Below are positions 38,351 through 49,040 of a stretch of DNA of 64,000 nt, piece after piece; the first letter of the stretch is position 1, and each line of letters opens with the position of its first letter. The notes under the pieces are model-generated. The model was not told the origin of the DNA and searched no databases. It saw only the letters and a list, made by a program, of their open reading frames with translations. This DNA is from Hesseltinella vesiculosa (lineage: Eukaryota; Mucoromycota; Mucoromycetes; Mucorales; Cunninghamellaceae), in contig MCGT01000008.1 in assembly GCA_002104935.1 (NCBI GenBank), forward strand, positions 620,001 through 684,000. The letters run 5' to 3'. The translations under genes were made by a program, and so were the position numbers.

Positions 38351-39400
38351 ATGACATCACTGACTGAATTAAATCAGCGATTAAATCATCCTTATTACAT
38401 TCTACATAGCCTTTATGGCTTTACTTTGGTTGTTTATAGACTGTTACAGCTATTACAAGGAACTTTGGTACAGGTAAATTTCATGTTCAATGTTTTAAAT
38501 TGACAGTAACAATGAGATGGAATGCTAACCACTGATTTCATTGGTAGAATGGCGACCGAACGGGGCTTTTGATACTAGGAATATGGAGTGTTTGGAAATC
38601 ATTAATGGCATCCACAGCAGAAGAACTGTCGAGTGTTATGATTCTATATGCAAAGGTGCTCACCACTTGGAGTTTATACAGCCATTTTGGATTGTGGTGG
38701 GCAGCTTTGTACCTCTGTGGATGGTTTTTGTAAGTGAAGACCTAGGAGCTCTCCTATGAAAGTGGAGCCACGCTTATCGTATCCATGTTTTAGGTTATCG
38801 TCTGTTGTACCACAGCCTTGGTACCGAGGTCCTTCTCGCGTCGCTGAATTGACAGAATCAGCCTTTCGGTCTAAAGTACAGCAAAAGTCTAGCCAGAACA
38901 AAATCGTTGAGATCGATCCAGCCGAGCCAAAATACTGGGTGGTCATGTTGTACGCTAATTGGTCTATCACCTGCCTGAACTTTGAGGCTGTTCTTGCTCA
39001 CTTATCATTGGACTACACAACGGATCAAGTCAAGTTTGGTAGATCTCCATATTAAAAAATCTCTACGCAAACCCTTACCCTCTATTTTTTTTTAACCAGG
39101 TAAAATCGATGTGGATGTGTTTTCAGACGTTGCTCAGGAATTCGCCGTCAGCCGAGACCCAGCCTCGTTTGATTTACCAACATTAATTTTATTTCAACAT
39201 GGCCTCGAAATCCATCGCTTGCCTGAGCTATCCTTGCAGCAAGACCAGCAAGCTAAAGATACCATCACTCGCTTGGGTTGGAGCAAATCATCTGTAAGTG
39301 TCATTCTCACAATACATGTAGCTCTAGACCTAACTCTTTTTTCTTCTAGTCCACTGTGATTCGTGCTTTCCAGTTAGACAAAATCAGCGGCAAACCATGA
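38351..39400 (+). CDS. TMX2-like ER membrane thioredoxin-fold protein
   Basis: Five exons (38351-38473, 38548-38729, 38794-39038, 39100-39293, 39350-39400) encode 264 aa. N-terminal hydrophobic segments (YGFTLVVYRLLQLLQG, GLWWAALYLCGWF) are followed by QPWYRGPS and a thioredoxin-like domain: YWVVMLYANWSITCLNFEAV, FGKIDVDVFSDVAQEF, LPTLILFQHGLEIHRLPEL. The redox CxxC is replaced by SITC, as in TMX2 (SNDC), so a disulphide oxidoreductase role is unlikely. All introns (56-74 nt) are GT-AG. TMX2 is an ER protein of poorly defined function; identity here is firm at family level. Confidence 0.9.
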
Positions 39401-39544
39401 ATAAAGCACGCTGAAGAAGAGATTTTTGCATGAATGTGTTTTGCTGGGCAGGTTGTGGCTTAACGCTGAGTACATTCAATGGTTTTTTTTTTTTTTTTTC
39501 CTTTTCTTTTCCGAATAGTTTTTTTTTTTTTTTTTTTTTTTGAC

Positions 39545-40281
39545 ATGCGACCATTAACCAACGAAGAAACAGCTACTTTTTTCCAAAAACTAGCAAAATA
39601 GTAAGCTGCTCATAAAGATAAAAGGAGAATGGCCGTTGACCCCCACTAACTCTAGCATCGGAGCCAACATTAAACACTTAATTGATCGACCTGACGAAAC
39701 GTACTGCTTCCGTTTGCACAAAAACAAGGTTTACTACCTGAGGTATACTACTTATGACAACCTATGAACCACAGCATAAAATGATAGGGAAGATTCACTT
39801 TTATTTATTCACTTTTCAGTGAGAGCATGATGCGCTTAGCTGCCAGCGTTGGCCGAGATCAACTTGGCTCCGTGGGCATCTGTTTTGGTAAATTCACAAA
39901 GACTGGCAAGTTTACACTTCACGTTACTTCTTTGGATTATTTGGCTCAGTATGCCAAGGTACAGACAAATGCAAGAGCAGTGCCCAAAAAATGTGACGCT
40001 TACTTATTTTTTTTCGTTAGCACAAAATCTGGATCAAGCCAAATGGTGAAATGCCATTTTTGTATGGCAATAATGTAGTGAAGGCTCATTTGGGCCGTAT
40101 TACTGATGATACCCCTGAGCATACAGGTGTGGTGGTAATGTCCATGAACGATACGCCATTGGGCTTTGGTGTTACTGCCCGGTCCACAGTGGAAATGAAG
40201 AAATTACAGCCTACTGACATCATCACCTTCCACCAAGCCGATGTTGGCGAATACCTTCGATCTGAAGACACGTTATTCTGA
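39545..40281 (+). CDS. NIP7: 60S ribosome biogenesis protein NIP7
   Basis: Four exons (39545-39600, 39656-39742, 39820-39958, 40021-40281; introns 55, 77, 62 nt) encode 180 aa, the length typical of eukaryotic Nip7. The start [19 protein letters not shown] and [20 protein letters not shown] mark the N-terminal domain. [25 protein letters not shown] and [12 protein letters not shown] mark the C-terminal PUA RNA-binding domain. It acts in 27S pre-rRNA processing in the nucleolus. The 39480-39540 T runs just upstream are part of its promoter. It lies 144 bp after the TMX2-like gene on the same strand. Confidence 0.97.
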
Positions 40282-40796
40282 GCACTGTCAGCTTCTCATT
40301 CCACCATTCTTTTTCATCTTTCCACCTATCCTTAGCTTACATGATAATTTGTATGTTCCTGATTTGGAACAAGTAAAACTGTGCATTTTTTTCTTTTCTT
40401 TTTTGGTAGAGTTTGGAGTAAGAAACGAATTGGCTGGAAGTCATTGATGTGAATAAATATTTGAAGTGCATTCTGCATGATTCATCTTGGCCATCACCAA
40501 CGGTACTTGCAAAATTTAGACAGCTCCTGGCCGCATTTGGTGGCCAAAGCAAAGTCGGGTGGCGAAGCGAGCGAAAATTTTCCCTCTTTTTGGCCGAAAG
40601 ATCCGAGTTGGCTGGGGCATCTTCACTGGTCGACTTTTTTTCAACATCGTCATCATTTATTTATAGCATTTACGAAAAATTCACACCTATTTATTTCAAA
40701 AGCGCTTTACAACATTCGCTTGAATGGCGATCGCCTGGTTTCTGACTATATTTTTTTTCAGAAGGAAAAAAATATGGGAATCCGACTGCCGTGAAG

Positions 40797-41751
40797 TCAA
40801 GCACCAAGCTTTGGGCCAAACGTGACAGGCACAGACGGATTGTTGACCATTTTGATAAACACACGGGCAAGGCGGCTTTGCTGCTGGCGGCTGAGATCTT
40901 TGAACTTGTCCAAACGCGAGAGCAACTCCCAACAGTTCTTGTGGTCAGCACAGTCGACAATGACTTCTTCAATTACACCGTCAGTGGCTGCAATATTGTG
41001 GGCTTCCATTTCAGCTATTTTTGTTTTGAAAAGAAAGAATGAGGCCCATTTCATTTGGCAAATCTGAGTATTTTATTATCTCCTTACCTAGGAATCCATA
41101 GACGACTGGTAGGTATAGGTAATACTTGGCAGTTAGATTCTCCATATTCACAAGGGTTGGCCCAAAGGTCACAGTGGAAGTCATGGACGCCACAACATCG
41201 TGTCATGACGCCTGTTCGTACGTAGGAGTTGATGTTTCGGTACCAGTGCCGCAGAGCGTGTCGTAGGCAAATCACACCAATTTCTTCAGTCATTTTTTGG
41301 TTGACTTTTCCTTTAAAAGAGGGAGAGTTGCTTAGTTCCTGTCTACTTTTCCCTCGCAACTTACAGTACACATCACGTCATAAATGTAATCTTGCGAGCC
41401 AAAATGAATAGGTATTGGATCAGAGCCTTCCAGAAGTGTCAGAACATGGTGTTGGATAAAAAGCATTGCTTTTACTGACAGGCCCCTCACATGGTCCACA
41501 ACGAGGTTAATTTCTTGAATGACATTTGCTTTGGCGCGCATTCGCAGCCATCGTGGATGGCCGTAGCATCGTAGTGCCTTCTTCAAGGAACATCGTTGAA
41601 CGAAAGTGGTGTGGTTTGGACCAAGAATGTTGGTCATGTCTTCATCAACATTGGTCTTATGGGCGTGGCATAGGTGACTGGGAGCGTTTCCGTGATGTTC
41701 ACACGTGTCTTTGCTTCCGTCAGGTAGAATGCAGTGAGAGCAGCGAGGCAC
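40797..41751 (-). pseudogene. Fanzor-like N-terminal relic (degenerate)
   Basis: Minus-strand exon-like blocks: 41751-~41367 reads a Cys/His cluster (CSHC...HLCHAHK) then TTFVQRCSLKKALR and a helical stretch ending DYIYDVMCT with a GTAAGT donor; 41312-~41090 continues QKMTEEIGVICLRHAL. A second frame over 41193-41095 (FGPTLVNMENL) joins across 41024-41094 to 41023-40797, ending SVPVTFGPKLGA. The two frames cannot be joined without an indel. The layout (Cys/His cluster, then helices) resembles Fanzor N-termini and the Cys90-His109 region of the intact gene, but no RuvC motif is present. Assignment is tentative. Confidence 0.38.
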
Positions 41752-41879
41752 GTTGGGGTTGGCCCGAGCGGCGTTCAGTTGCCGTTAGCCTGCTCTTCTA
41801 CCTAGTCTGTTTTGCTGTCTCATCTGGACTGAAGCAAAAATAAGAAACAAGGAAAGAAATGGGCAGATGGGGCTGCAAT

Positions 41880-42740
41880 ACACAAATAAATTATCCGCCG
41901 ATCGTCACCTGATTTTGCAGGGCACTTGTATATGATATGTACTGTTCATTGCCAAGGTATCAGATCTCTACTGTAACTTCTGGTGAGATACACGTGCATA
42001 AAAACACGCCTACTGCCTGCAGCCAGCTTAAAAAATTAAATCAATTAAAAGCCCGCATTCATGCGTTCGATTCCCAGGGAAGCCATTCCACCTGGTTGTC
42101 CTACTCTCTAGATCACCATCCAGTGATCCACCAAGGCATAAATTTTAGCCATTATCAGTGCTCATCACCCACTATCACCATGCCAAATGTGAAGCTGATT
42201 GGAGGAACTTTTTTTTTTTTCAAAAAAAAAAGTAAACAGCTCTAGCTCATCAATGAGTGATCCATCAAGGCTAAGATTTTTACTATGGGCATCACTTATC
42301 ACCTACTACCACCATGCCAAATTAGAAGGCGATCGGAGGTGGTCGATTTTGGATTGACTTCAGCACCTCCATTTTTGGCTGTAGAACGCTTTTTTTCTGG
42401 TTTGTGTCGTTTTTGACGGTTTTTTAGCTGGGGGAGCGGAGAATGGAATTCATGATTCTTCAAACTTTGGCTGGGCAACCTTGCTCAATCGATGTGATTT
42501 TTTCAGCATTATTAGTGTATGTCATTGTTGATATCCACGCAAAAAATGAGTTGGTTCTATCAGTTCAAAGCCGATCTATCATGGTTTTTTGATTTTTCAA
42601 AATCCCTGAGGGGTCCCCTGGCCATTTTTGAACGAAAACATAGGGAGCCTAAATGTGCGCCAAAAATAAATTCTCCACTGATCGTCACTGGATTTTGCAG
42701 GGCACTTGTATATGATATGCACTGTTCATGGTCAAGGTAT
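41880..42740 (-). repeat. Dispersed repeat, copy 2 of inverted pair
   Basis: Reverse-complement partner of the 29155-29660 repeat, including ttttagctgggggagcggag, gctgggcaaccttgctcaat and cctgaggggtcccctggcca. The part 42060-42240 also matches the flank at 29890-29950 (gaatcgaacgcatatatgcg / cgcattcatgcgttcgattc). The two copies lie 12 kb apart in opposite orientation and bracket the rDNA fragment, both VTT genes, ZNHIT2, TMX2 and NIP7. Confidence 0.8.
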
Positions 42741-44672
42741 CAGACCTCTACTGTTACTTTCTGATGGGCTACACTAGCATAAAAGCATGCTTCACAGCTA
42801 AAACCCAGCAGAAGGGGAGAGAATGTACCAGTGTATGCCAACGACTCGCTTGTCTAATGCAGGTCAAATGTTGCATAGCAGTAGCAAATGATGTCGGCCA
42901 AAAAGTCAGGTGTTGGATATCAAGATGGAGAGTTAAGAGGAGCACCGGTTCTTGTCCCTTCTTCTCTATTTTTTTTTCTCTTTTGACCCCCGTACCCCCA
43001 GTTACATTTATTTTTCTTTATTTAAATAAACATTTAGCTTCTAATGTATGTATCTTTGTGACGCCTCACTTTATTCACGGCGTTGAAGCTCGCAATATTC
43101 TTGACGACAGATACGATATCAACACGACTGGTCTAAAGTGCTAAGGGGAGACAATGGCTCTAAATTTGACGGTTGAAGGAGACTGGACTCCGCTTGGCGT
43201 GCTGCTCTGTAGTTGATAATGCTGTTCCTTGCTGTGCACCTGCAAACCATGCTCAGGTTTGATCATGGTGATTTTCTGGTGCTTTACTCGTATTTTTTTC
43301 TTTCAACTGGAGATCAGGGTGCATGTAAATGTTCTGAAAGTGGTCCAAGACCCCAAGGCTTTCCCAGATGCCCCTCTCTTCTGCCATTGACCCTAGACTG
43401 GTTATCTCTTGGCACACTGTCAATTACCCATGTTTCAGATGGGCAGGCGTCTGCGCTCAGGTCAGTAATGATGACCTATATTGATGACTTACTACTGCCC
43501 TACTAATGCCACGGTCAGATATGATCTTGGCCAGCTTCTACTTAACTCTTTTATAATTTAGCTTTTTAGGTCCTTCACGTCCACTGCCTGAGCTCTAGCC
43601 TGTTATGATGACTTCCTGCAGCTGTCTTAACCATGTTGCTATACTGATGATCAAGAATGAGCATGGTGGGTTCCCATAGCTCACTTATCCTTTTTTTTTA
43701 TTTTTTTTTGGTTCTTAGCTCCCGCCCTTGTGTCTACGCTCAAGTCGTACTGCCAATCTCTTCGCTGGTTCCTACAAAGGTATGCTCTGACTTAGTCCTG
43801 ATGGTTCCCAAAGCTAAGCTCATTTTGTTATCTTCTTTTTCAGCAGAGAGATGGTAAGATGTTCATGCCAAGATACAAGCGGAGCCCAATCATCACACCA
43901 AGACATTTGCCCTTCCTCAGCACATCAGCAACCAAGAGTCCCTCAGCCATACCTCTATCCCGCCATTCCTTTCGGTGACGTAGGGATAGAGGGACTCTCG
44001 GCTGCTGATGTGCACTCTTTTAATAAAACCCGCATTTTGAATCAAGCCCATGAATCCGAACTCGGAGCTGGTGTCGACAGCTGTTCCATCAAATTCTGTA
44101 CAATTATACTATTTCCTTTTTTTTTCCACAAAGACACGTCAAAAATTACCCAGACAAATCACCGGTATTATATACTTTTTCTGAAACATGAGGAAAGAAT
44201 GTAAAGAAAGGGGACCAAATTTATTCATGCAGCTCTTGGCTGTTTTTGGGTACCACATGGTGATTGGTTATATCATTGTGAACATCTTTGCTGCTTCATT
44301 ACCTCGTGGTTCGTTTGTGAAACAAGCACATCAACAAACTGAATCGGTATCATCAAATATCACATTACTATCAGCGCTCATCATTTTTTTTTAAAAAAAG
44401 ACAAGCTTGAAGTAGTAGTTTTGAATGGTGATCCTATTTTTATTTGAACCGAACAGTTGCGATGTCGACTGCCATCATGTGTAAAGGCCACAAAAGCCAA
44501 CCCCCTCTTTTTTCTTACTGGGGTTGCACAGAGTCAAACTCGATATCATAGTAGTTTATGCCTTTTTTGAACCTTAGCGAGTTATCTTTTTTTGCTGGTT
44601 TTCTTTTTCTTTATTTTTTTTTCCCTTAGATTGATACCCCTTCCATTTCTTTAGTCATATAAGCATGCTAAC
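42741..44672. other. Accessory spacer, no gene recognised
   Basis: Nearly 2 kb of short ORFs with no domain. It contains a C/T-rich tract (42945-42975), a 93-bp hairpin (43918-44011) and the promoter of the following regulator gene. Confidence 0.5.
43918..44011. repeat. Hairpin with ~25-bp arms
   Basis: gcacatcagcaaccaagagt...ccctc is answered by gagggactctcggctgctga...tgtgc, arms of about 25 bp with two or three mismatches and a ~45-nt loop. Possible small fold-back element or structured transcript. Confidence 0.7.
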
Positions 44673-46883
44673 ATGAGCAGCTTCAACTTCGACCATTCAT
44701 TTATACAAAAGATCCCCACTACCCCTCCTTTAACCCCTAAACATGCATCCATAACATCTTCAGCGTACACTTCTTCATGGCTGTTGCCCGACTCTGCCAC
44801 CTCATTTTTTGGCATTCTTCCCATACACTCGCCTGAACAGCAACCGGACGAAGACAAGCCTAATGTCGCATTCCCTTTGGTCCCTCATGTCAAGTTTCAT
44901 AGGAATTCGATTGGGGGATTGACCCTAGACTCCAACTTCACTGATATAGCTAGTTTGCGCAACTATCTCTTATCTTTGGTTTACCCGGCTATGTCTGAAT
45001 GCCCGTCGTCGCCACTGTCGTCCTCTTCCACTCTGACTTCGTCCTCTGCCAGCCTATCTATCCGTAATCGCCGGTTTCGACGCCGTCCGGTCAACCTGTT
45101 TGAACGTTTCTACGAACTAGATCAGCAACGCCCCTCGTCTAGCAATCCATCACCAACCGTTGGCCGCTGTCAAGATTTTGTGCCACTATTTTTTCAACAA
45201 TGGCTCCTGCGTCAGCAGACTGTCCTGGCCTGCATACATACTTATTTTGATTGCTGGGTCCGGTACTTTCCAGTGTTTCCTCGACAGCACATTCTCGCCA
45301 TCCTTGACCAACGGCAAGGCTTGGATGCTGTTCTCGTCAACGCGATCGCTTGCTTTGTTCTCAAACACATGTTTGCCCACCACGCCTATCCACCATCCTT
45401 GGCTCCCATGCGCAATGACCCCACCAAGATTCGCCAGATGGAAGAGTTTTTCTTTTCCGCAGCCAAGCGGGCTGTGGAGCCGCTACTGGATGGTTGTCCA
45501 GCCTCCCGCCATGATATCCTCGGCCTCCTTCTCATGGCCTACAAGGTCGACATGAAGAAGAAGAATGTATACATGACCCTGGCTGTCCACTCTCTCCGTG
45601 CGTTGAAAATCCAACCTGCTTCCTACCATGACCAAGCCTGGCAGGCCGAGCTCGATACCCGGCTCTGGTGGATGGTGTGGATGAATGACTTTGCCGTGTA
45701 TACCAGCGGTGCCGCGTCCCTGTCGTCCAAGCCTTTTTGTCTGCAGCAAGAATACATTTTTAGCCAGCCGGTTAGCGCTTCCACCCCCTTGGTTACCCAA
45801 CCAGAGTCTCCTGGCGAACAAGAGCAAAAAACCAAATGGCAAGTCCCACGCCTTTGGTCCTTTGACTGTGATGGGGCCTCGGAATACGGTGTAATGGTCA
45901 ATCAGCACTGCCTCTCGGTGTGGCGCCTACAGGCACGCATTGTCAATCATCAGGACGATGATGACGAAGTTAGCCTTGTCAGCCTCGACCAAGATCTCAC
46001 CAGCTTCGTTCAGCAGCTGCCTGTGGAATTACAACCCGAAATGCCTATTGAACCATCGTCGCCACTGACTCTGGTGCGTGCCCGTGTCCTGATCGAAGTG
46101 TATGCCACTCGCATCATCCTGCACAAACTCTATATACCTGACGAAGACGACATATTGGCTTCACGATCTATACCTGAACAGCAATGGGCCAGCCTCAATG
46201 TGTGCGTACATGCAGCCATGAGCCTCGTGACCCTATTTAATGACTGTGTCATTCGCCACCCAGAAACTCTGCGCTGTGGATTTGACCGCGACGAGCTGTG
46301 GCGCGCTTCGGACATACTGTCGATGGCGCTAGACTTTTTGGCGCACTACTGTGACACTGCAGTGACCTACCGTATCTTGAGCCCTTGGACGCAACCCCTC
46401 GTTCTCGTCCATACGCTCCAGCAAGCTCTGATCATCATTCAGCACACATATGAATACCAGTGCAACAACACTAACTTTTGCCAGCTGGAGCACTGGCTAC
46501 GGCTACGGATCCAACACCACCAACAACAGCCTTTCCATTTCTCAGCATCGCTCTCCTATCAACGTGTTGCTCAGCAAACCGCCACATCCTCTACTGGTAT
46601 GCTTCCCATCCGCAGTCGGAAAAAGAGAAAGCTTTCACCTGTTCCTCCTCCGCTAACCTCAACCTCTGAATCCTCCACTACTCACTTTTACTCTCCTGCT
46701 ACCCCTCTACCAACCTTCCGTGTACCAAACAACTCGTCTAAGCCAGCTGTCTTTCAGCAACCCGTCCTTGCTACCCCCACACCTACGCCGTCCTCCTCCA
46801 GTAACACCAAGGCACGGTTTCGCTACTTTAGCCCCAAGAAACACGATGGCCTGGTATTCATCGATGAAAACCCTCAGTCTTGA
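44673..46883 (+). CDS. Fungal MHR-domain regulator without visible Zn2Cys6 cluster
   Basis: Intronless ORF of 736 aa. Residues ~170-420 carry the fungal transcription-factor middle homology region: CIHTYFDCWVRYFPVFPRQH, RQMEEFFFSAAKRAV, ILGLLLMAYK, and the diagnostic HSLRALKIQPA...LDTRLWWMVWMNDFAVY. A second helical block (~500-640) follows, then a basic patch (RSRKKRKLSP, possible NLS) and a Pro/Ser/Thr-rich tail ending FDEN-type text. The N-terminus (~1-140) is Ser/Pro-rich with RNRRFRRRPVN but no Cys6 motif. Either the DNA-binding domain is absent, as in some family members, or an upstream exon was missed; I found no in-frame Cys cluster upstream. Confidence 0.87.
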   Translation: MSSFNFDHSFIQKIPTTPPLTPKHASITSSAYTSSWLLPDSATSFFGILPIHSPEQQPDEDKPNVAFPLVPHVKFHRNSIGGLTLDSNFTDIASLRNYLLSLVYPAMSECPSSPLSSSSTLTSSSASLSIRNRRFRRRPVNLFERFYELDQQRPSSSNPSPTVGRCQDFVPLFFQQWLLRQQTVLACIHTYFDCWVRYFPVFPRQHILAILDQRQGLDAVLVNAIACFVLKHMFAHHAYPPSLAPMRNDPTKIRQMEEFFFSAAKRAVEPLLDGCPASRHDILGLLLMAYKVDMKKKNVYMTLAVHSLRALKIQPASYHDQAWQAELDTRLWWMVWMNDFAVYTSGAASLSSKPFCLQQEYIFSQPVSASTPLVTQPESPGEQEQKTKWQVPRLWSFDCDGASEYGVMVNQHCLSVWRLQARIVNHQDDDDEVSLVSLDQDLTSFVQQLPVELQPEMPIEPSSPLTLVRARVLIEVYATRIILHKLYIPDEDDILASRSIPEQQWASLNVCVHAAMSLVTLFNDCVIRHPETLRCGFDRDELWRASDILSMALDFLAHYCDTAVTYRILSPWTQPLVLVHTLQQALIIIQHTYEYQCNNTNFCQLEHWLRLRIQHHQQQPFHFSASLSYQRVAQQTATSSTGMLPIRSRKKRKLSPVPPPLTSTSESSTTHFYSPATPLPTFRVPNNSSKPAVFQQPVLATPTPTPSSSSNTKARFRYFSPKKHDGLVFIDENPQS

Positions 46884-47820
46884 TGCGAAAGTTATAAACT
46901 TGTTCTTCACTTTTAATTCTAAGGTCTTGTGATGATACGGGAAATTAAGCTGTTTTAGCACCGAGAAGAAAACTGCTATGTCACAAGTTAGACTTGTTTT
47001 TGAGTCGTGAATAATTTATTTTTATCTGGCAACCCAATCGGACGATGCCAAGCAGATATGGCTAGACGCGATGACTGAGCAACTTTAGATTGAACTAATG
47101 TCCAAGGCCAATGTGCCAGGTGAAATCGTTCCATCAATTGAGCGACAGGTAGCTTCGGCAAAAATATCAGGAAATTGTTTCCATTTACGCTACAACCCTA
47201 TTAATGAATTCTGGGAAATCGTATACTTTTTTCGACAACAGCAATGACGTTGATATCGAGCGCTGCATTAGAAACTCGCTCAGCCAATTAGGATTAAATT
47301 GCAAATCAAATATCACTTGACTCTAAGCTAAGTAATTACTTTCTATGAATACTCTCATTGATGAATAAATGGATTCAAGCCCGCTTGAAAATGATATTGT
47401 GGTTCGGCCGATTGGTTTGGTTTGCTGGCCAACAAATGATGCCTCGAAACAGCACAAAAAAAAAAGGCACGAATTTGCTTATTTAAACTCAGAGCGGCAC
47501 CAGTGTTTTTTTTTGATTGAAAGCTTGCTTCTTTTATTTTTTTTTCTCTTCCTCCAAAGTTCATTTTCTTAAACTGTAAGTGTATATTGGCCTAATTTAT
47601 AGGGCAGCATCGATCATACGTACGAATGCACGAAAGGGACCCAAAACGAATGAAAAAAACAGAGGCTTGCATAGGATGGATGGATGGATGGATACCAACG
47701 GCGGCAACAAAATGAAAAAAGACGCCATGTCCCATAATGACGACACCTGTTTCCCTTTTAAAATGACCCATCAACGGCATGACTGATGACTCATCCCTGT
47801 TCATGTTTTACTATTGCTAG
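46884..47820. other. Intergenic upstream of EGD2
   Basis: About 940 bp. A string aataatttatttttatctgg-caacccaatcgg (47009-47042) is also found near 36793-36822, hinting at a shared repeat end. A ggat repeat (47676-47691) is present. TTTTACTATTGCTAG immediately before the EGD2 ATG looks like a splice acceptor, so a 5' UTR intron is likely. Confidence 0.5.
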
Positions 47821-48388
47821 ATGTCTGCTCAACAAGAAAAGCCTGCCCAAGAAGTGGAAACCCCTCAATCCCGCGGTGAAAAGAAGGCTCGCAAGGCCAT
47901 CTTGGGCCAAGGCTTGAAGCAAGTACCCGGCATTACGCGTGTCACTTTTACCCGTGCTGGCGGCATTGTGTTTGCCATTGGCAAGCCAGATGTTTACAAG
48001 AGCTTGAACTCAGACACCTACATTGTGTTCGGTGAAATGCAAATGGAAGACATGCGCGCTCGTGCTCAACAAGCTGCTGCCGAACAATTGGCTGCTGAAG
48101 CTGCTGCCACTGAAGCTGCCGGTGAAGGCTCTGCTGCTACCGAAGCTGCTGCTGTCGAAGAAGACGACAACGAAGAAGTTGATGCCACTGGCGTTGAAGA
48201 AAAGGACATTGAACTCGTCGTTTCCCAGGCCAACGTGTCGCGTAACAAGGCTATCAAGGCTCTCAAGAACAACGACAACGACATTGTTAACGCCATCATG
48301 GTAGGAATCTGATGAGCTAGGCTGCGTTCGTTTTTGAAGACGATTACTCACGCACAAATTTTCTTTTTGCTAGGAATTGACCATGTAA
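47821..48388 (+). CDS. EGD2: Nascent polypeptide-associated complex alpha subunit
   Basis: Two exons (47821-48300, 48374-48388) encode 164 aa; the last exon adds only ELTM. The NAC domain spans ~18-85: [57 protein letters not shown]. An Ala/Glu-rich linker (90-125) leads to a C-terminal UBA domain ([20 protein letters not shown]...DIVNAIMELTM). It pairs with NAC-beta on ribosomes near the exit tunnel. Codon use is strongly biased, as expected for an abundant protein. Intron 73 nt, GT-AG. Confidence 0.97.
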
Positions 48389-49040
48389 ATTGGACCCAAT
48401 ACTCGCTTGACGTGATATCTTGATTTCCCCATCACCACTTTTTTTCGTCCTCCTCGCTGTACACTGTTTTTTTAAAAAAAATAAATTCCCATTGTGAAAA
48501 TTGTAGGCTTGTGTATGAATCATCCAATACCATGATGCACAACTGTGGGCAATGAAGTCTTTTCTGACTTTTTTAGAGACCTTCCGCTTTGAAATTTTCA
48601 AGAAGCCGTGTAGCCTGTATGATTCAACAGAGGAACTTCATAGAGGCCCGTTCATACTCCGGTATCAAATGAACCAAGCAATACCATTTGAGTCCAAAAC
48701 ATAGAAACACTTATCTGTACTGTACATATTATTAGGCAAAGGGCATTTTCAGAGGCAAAATAAATTTCACTGCACGCAAGCCGTGTTTGCACGCGAAGCA
48801 ATTCCAGTACACGTGAACCTGATTCTCCACCCACTCAACCTGATGAATCCAGATCTCCAGTGCATACAAACTTTATATCTATTTAATTTTTTTTTCGAAC
48901 ATCGGTTGTGATGTCTTTTGTTGGACTGGCGGCCACTGCAGCGATTTCCTTTTCCCAATTTCTGGGCTTGTGGCATGTGTGATCTCCGCTCTCTTTTTTC
49001 ATGAGATTCCCCTCTGTTTCTTTCTCTTGTTACATCCTCC
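48389..49040. other. Intergenic between EGD2 and ARG2
   Basis: About 650 bp holding the EGD2 3' end and the ARG2 promoter. A short string ggcaaaataaatttcactgc near 48753 resembles ggcaaaataaatttgagtgc near 29099. No gene was recognised. Confidence 0.5.

Noticed and set aside
40797..41193. RhoGAP domain (FGPTL and FGPKL strings)
   Set aside because: Only short FGP matches, no arginine-finger region, and the reading frame changes between the two strings.
42060..42110. tRNA or SINE B-box (cgttcgattccc)
   Set aside because: No A box, acceptor stem or matching T-arm stem could be built; the same string at 29940 is part of a dispersed repeat.
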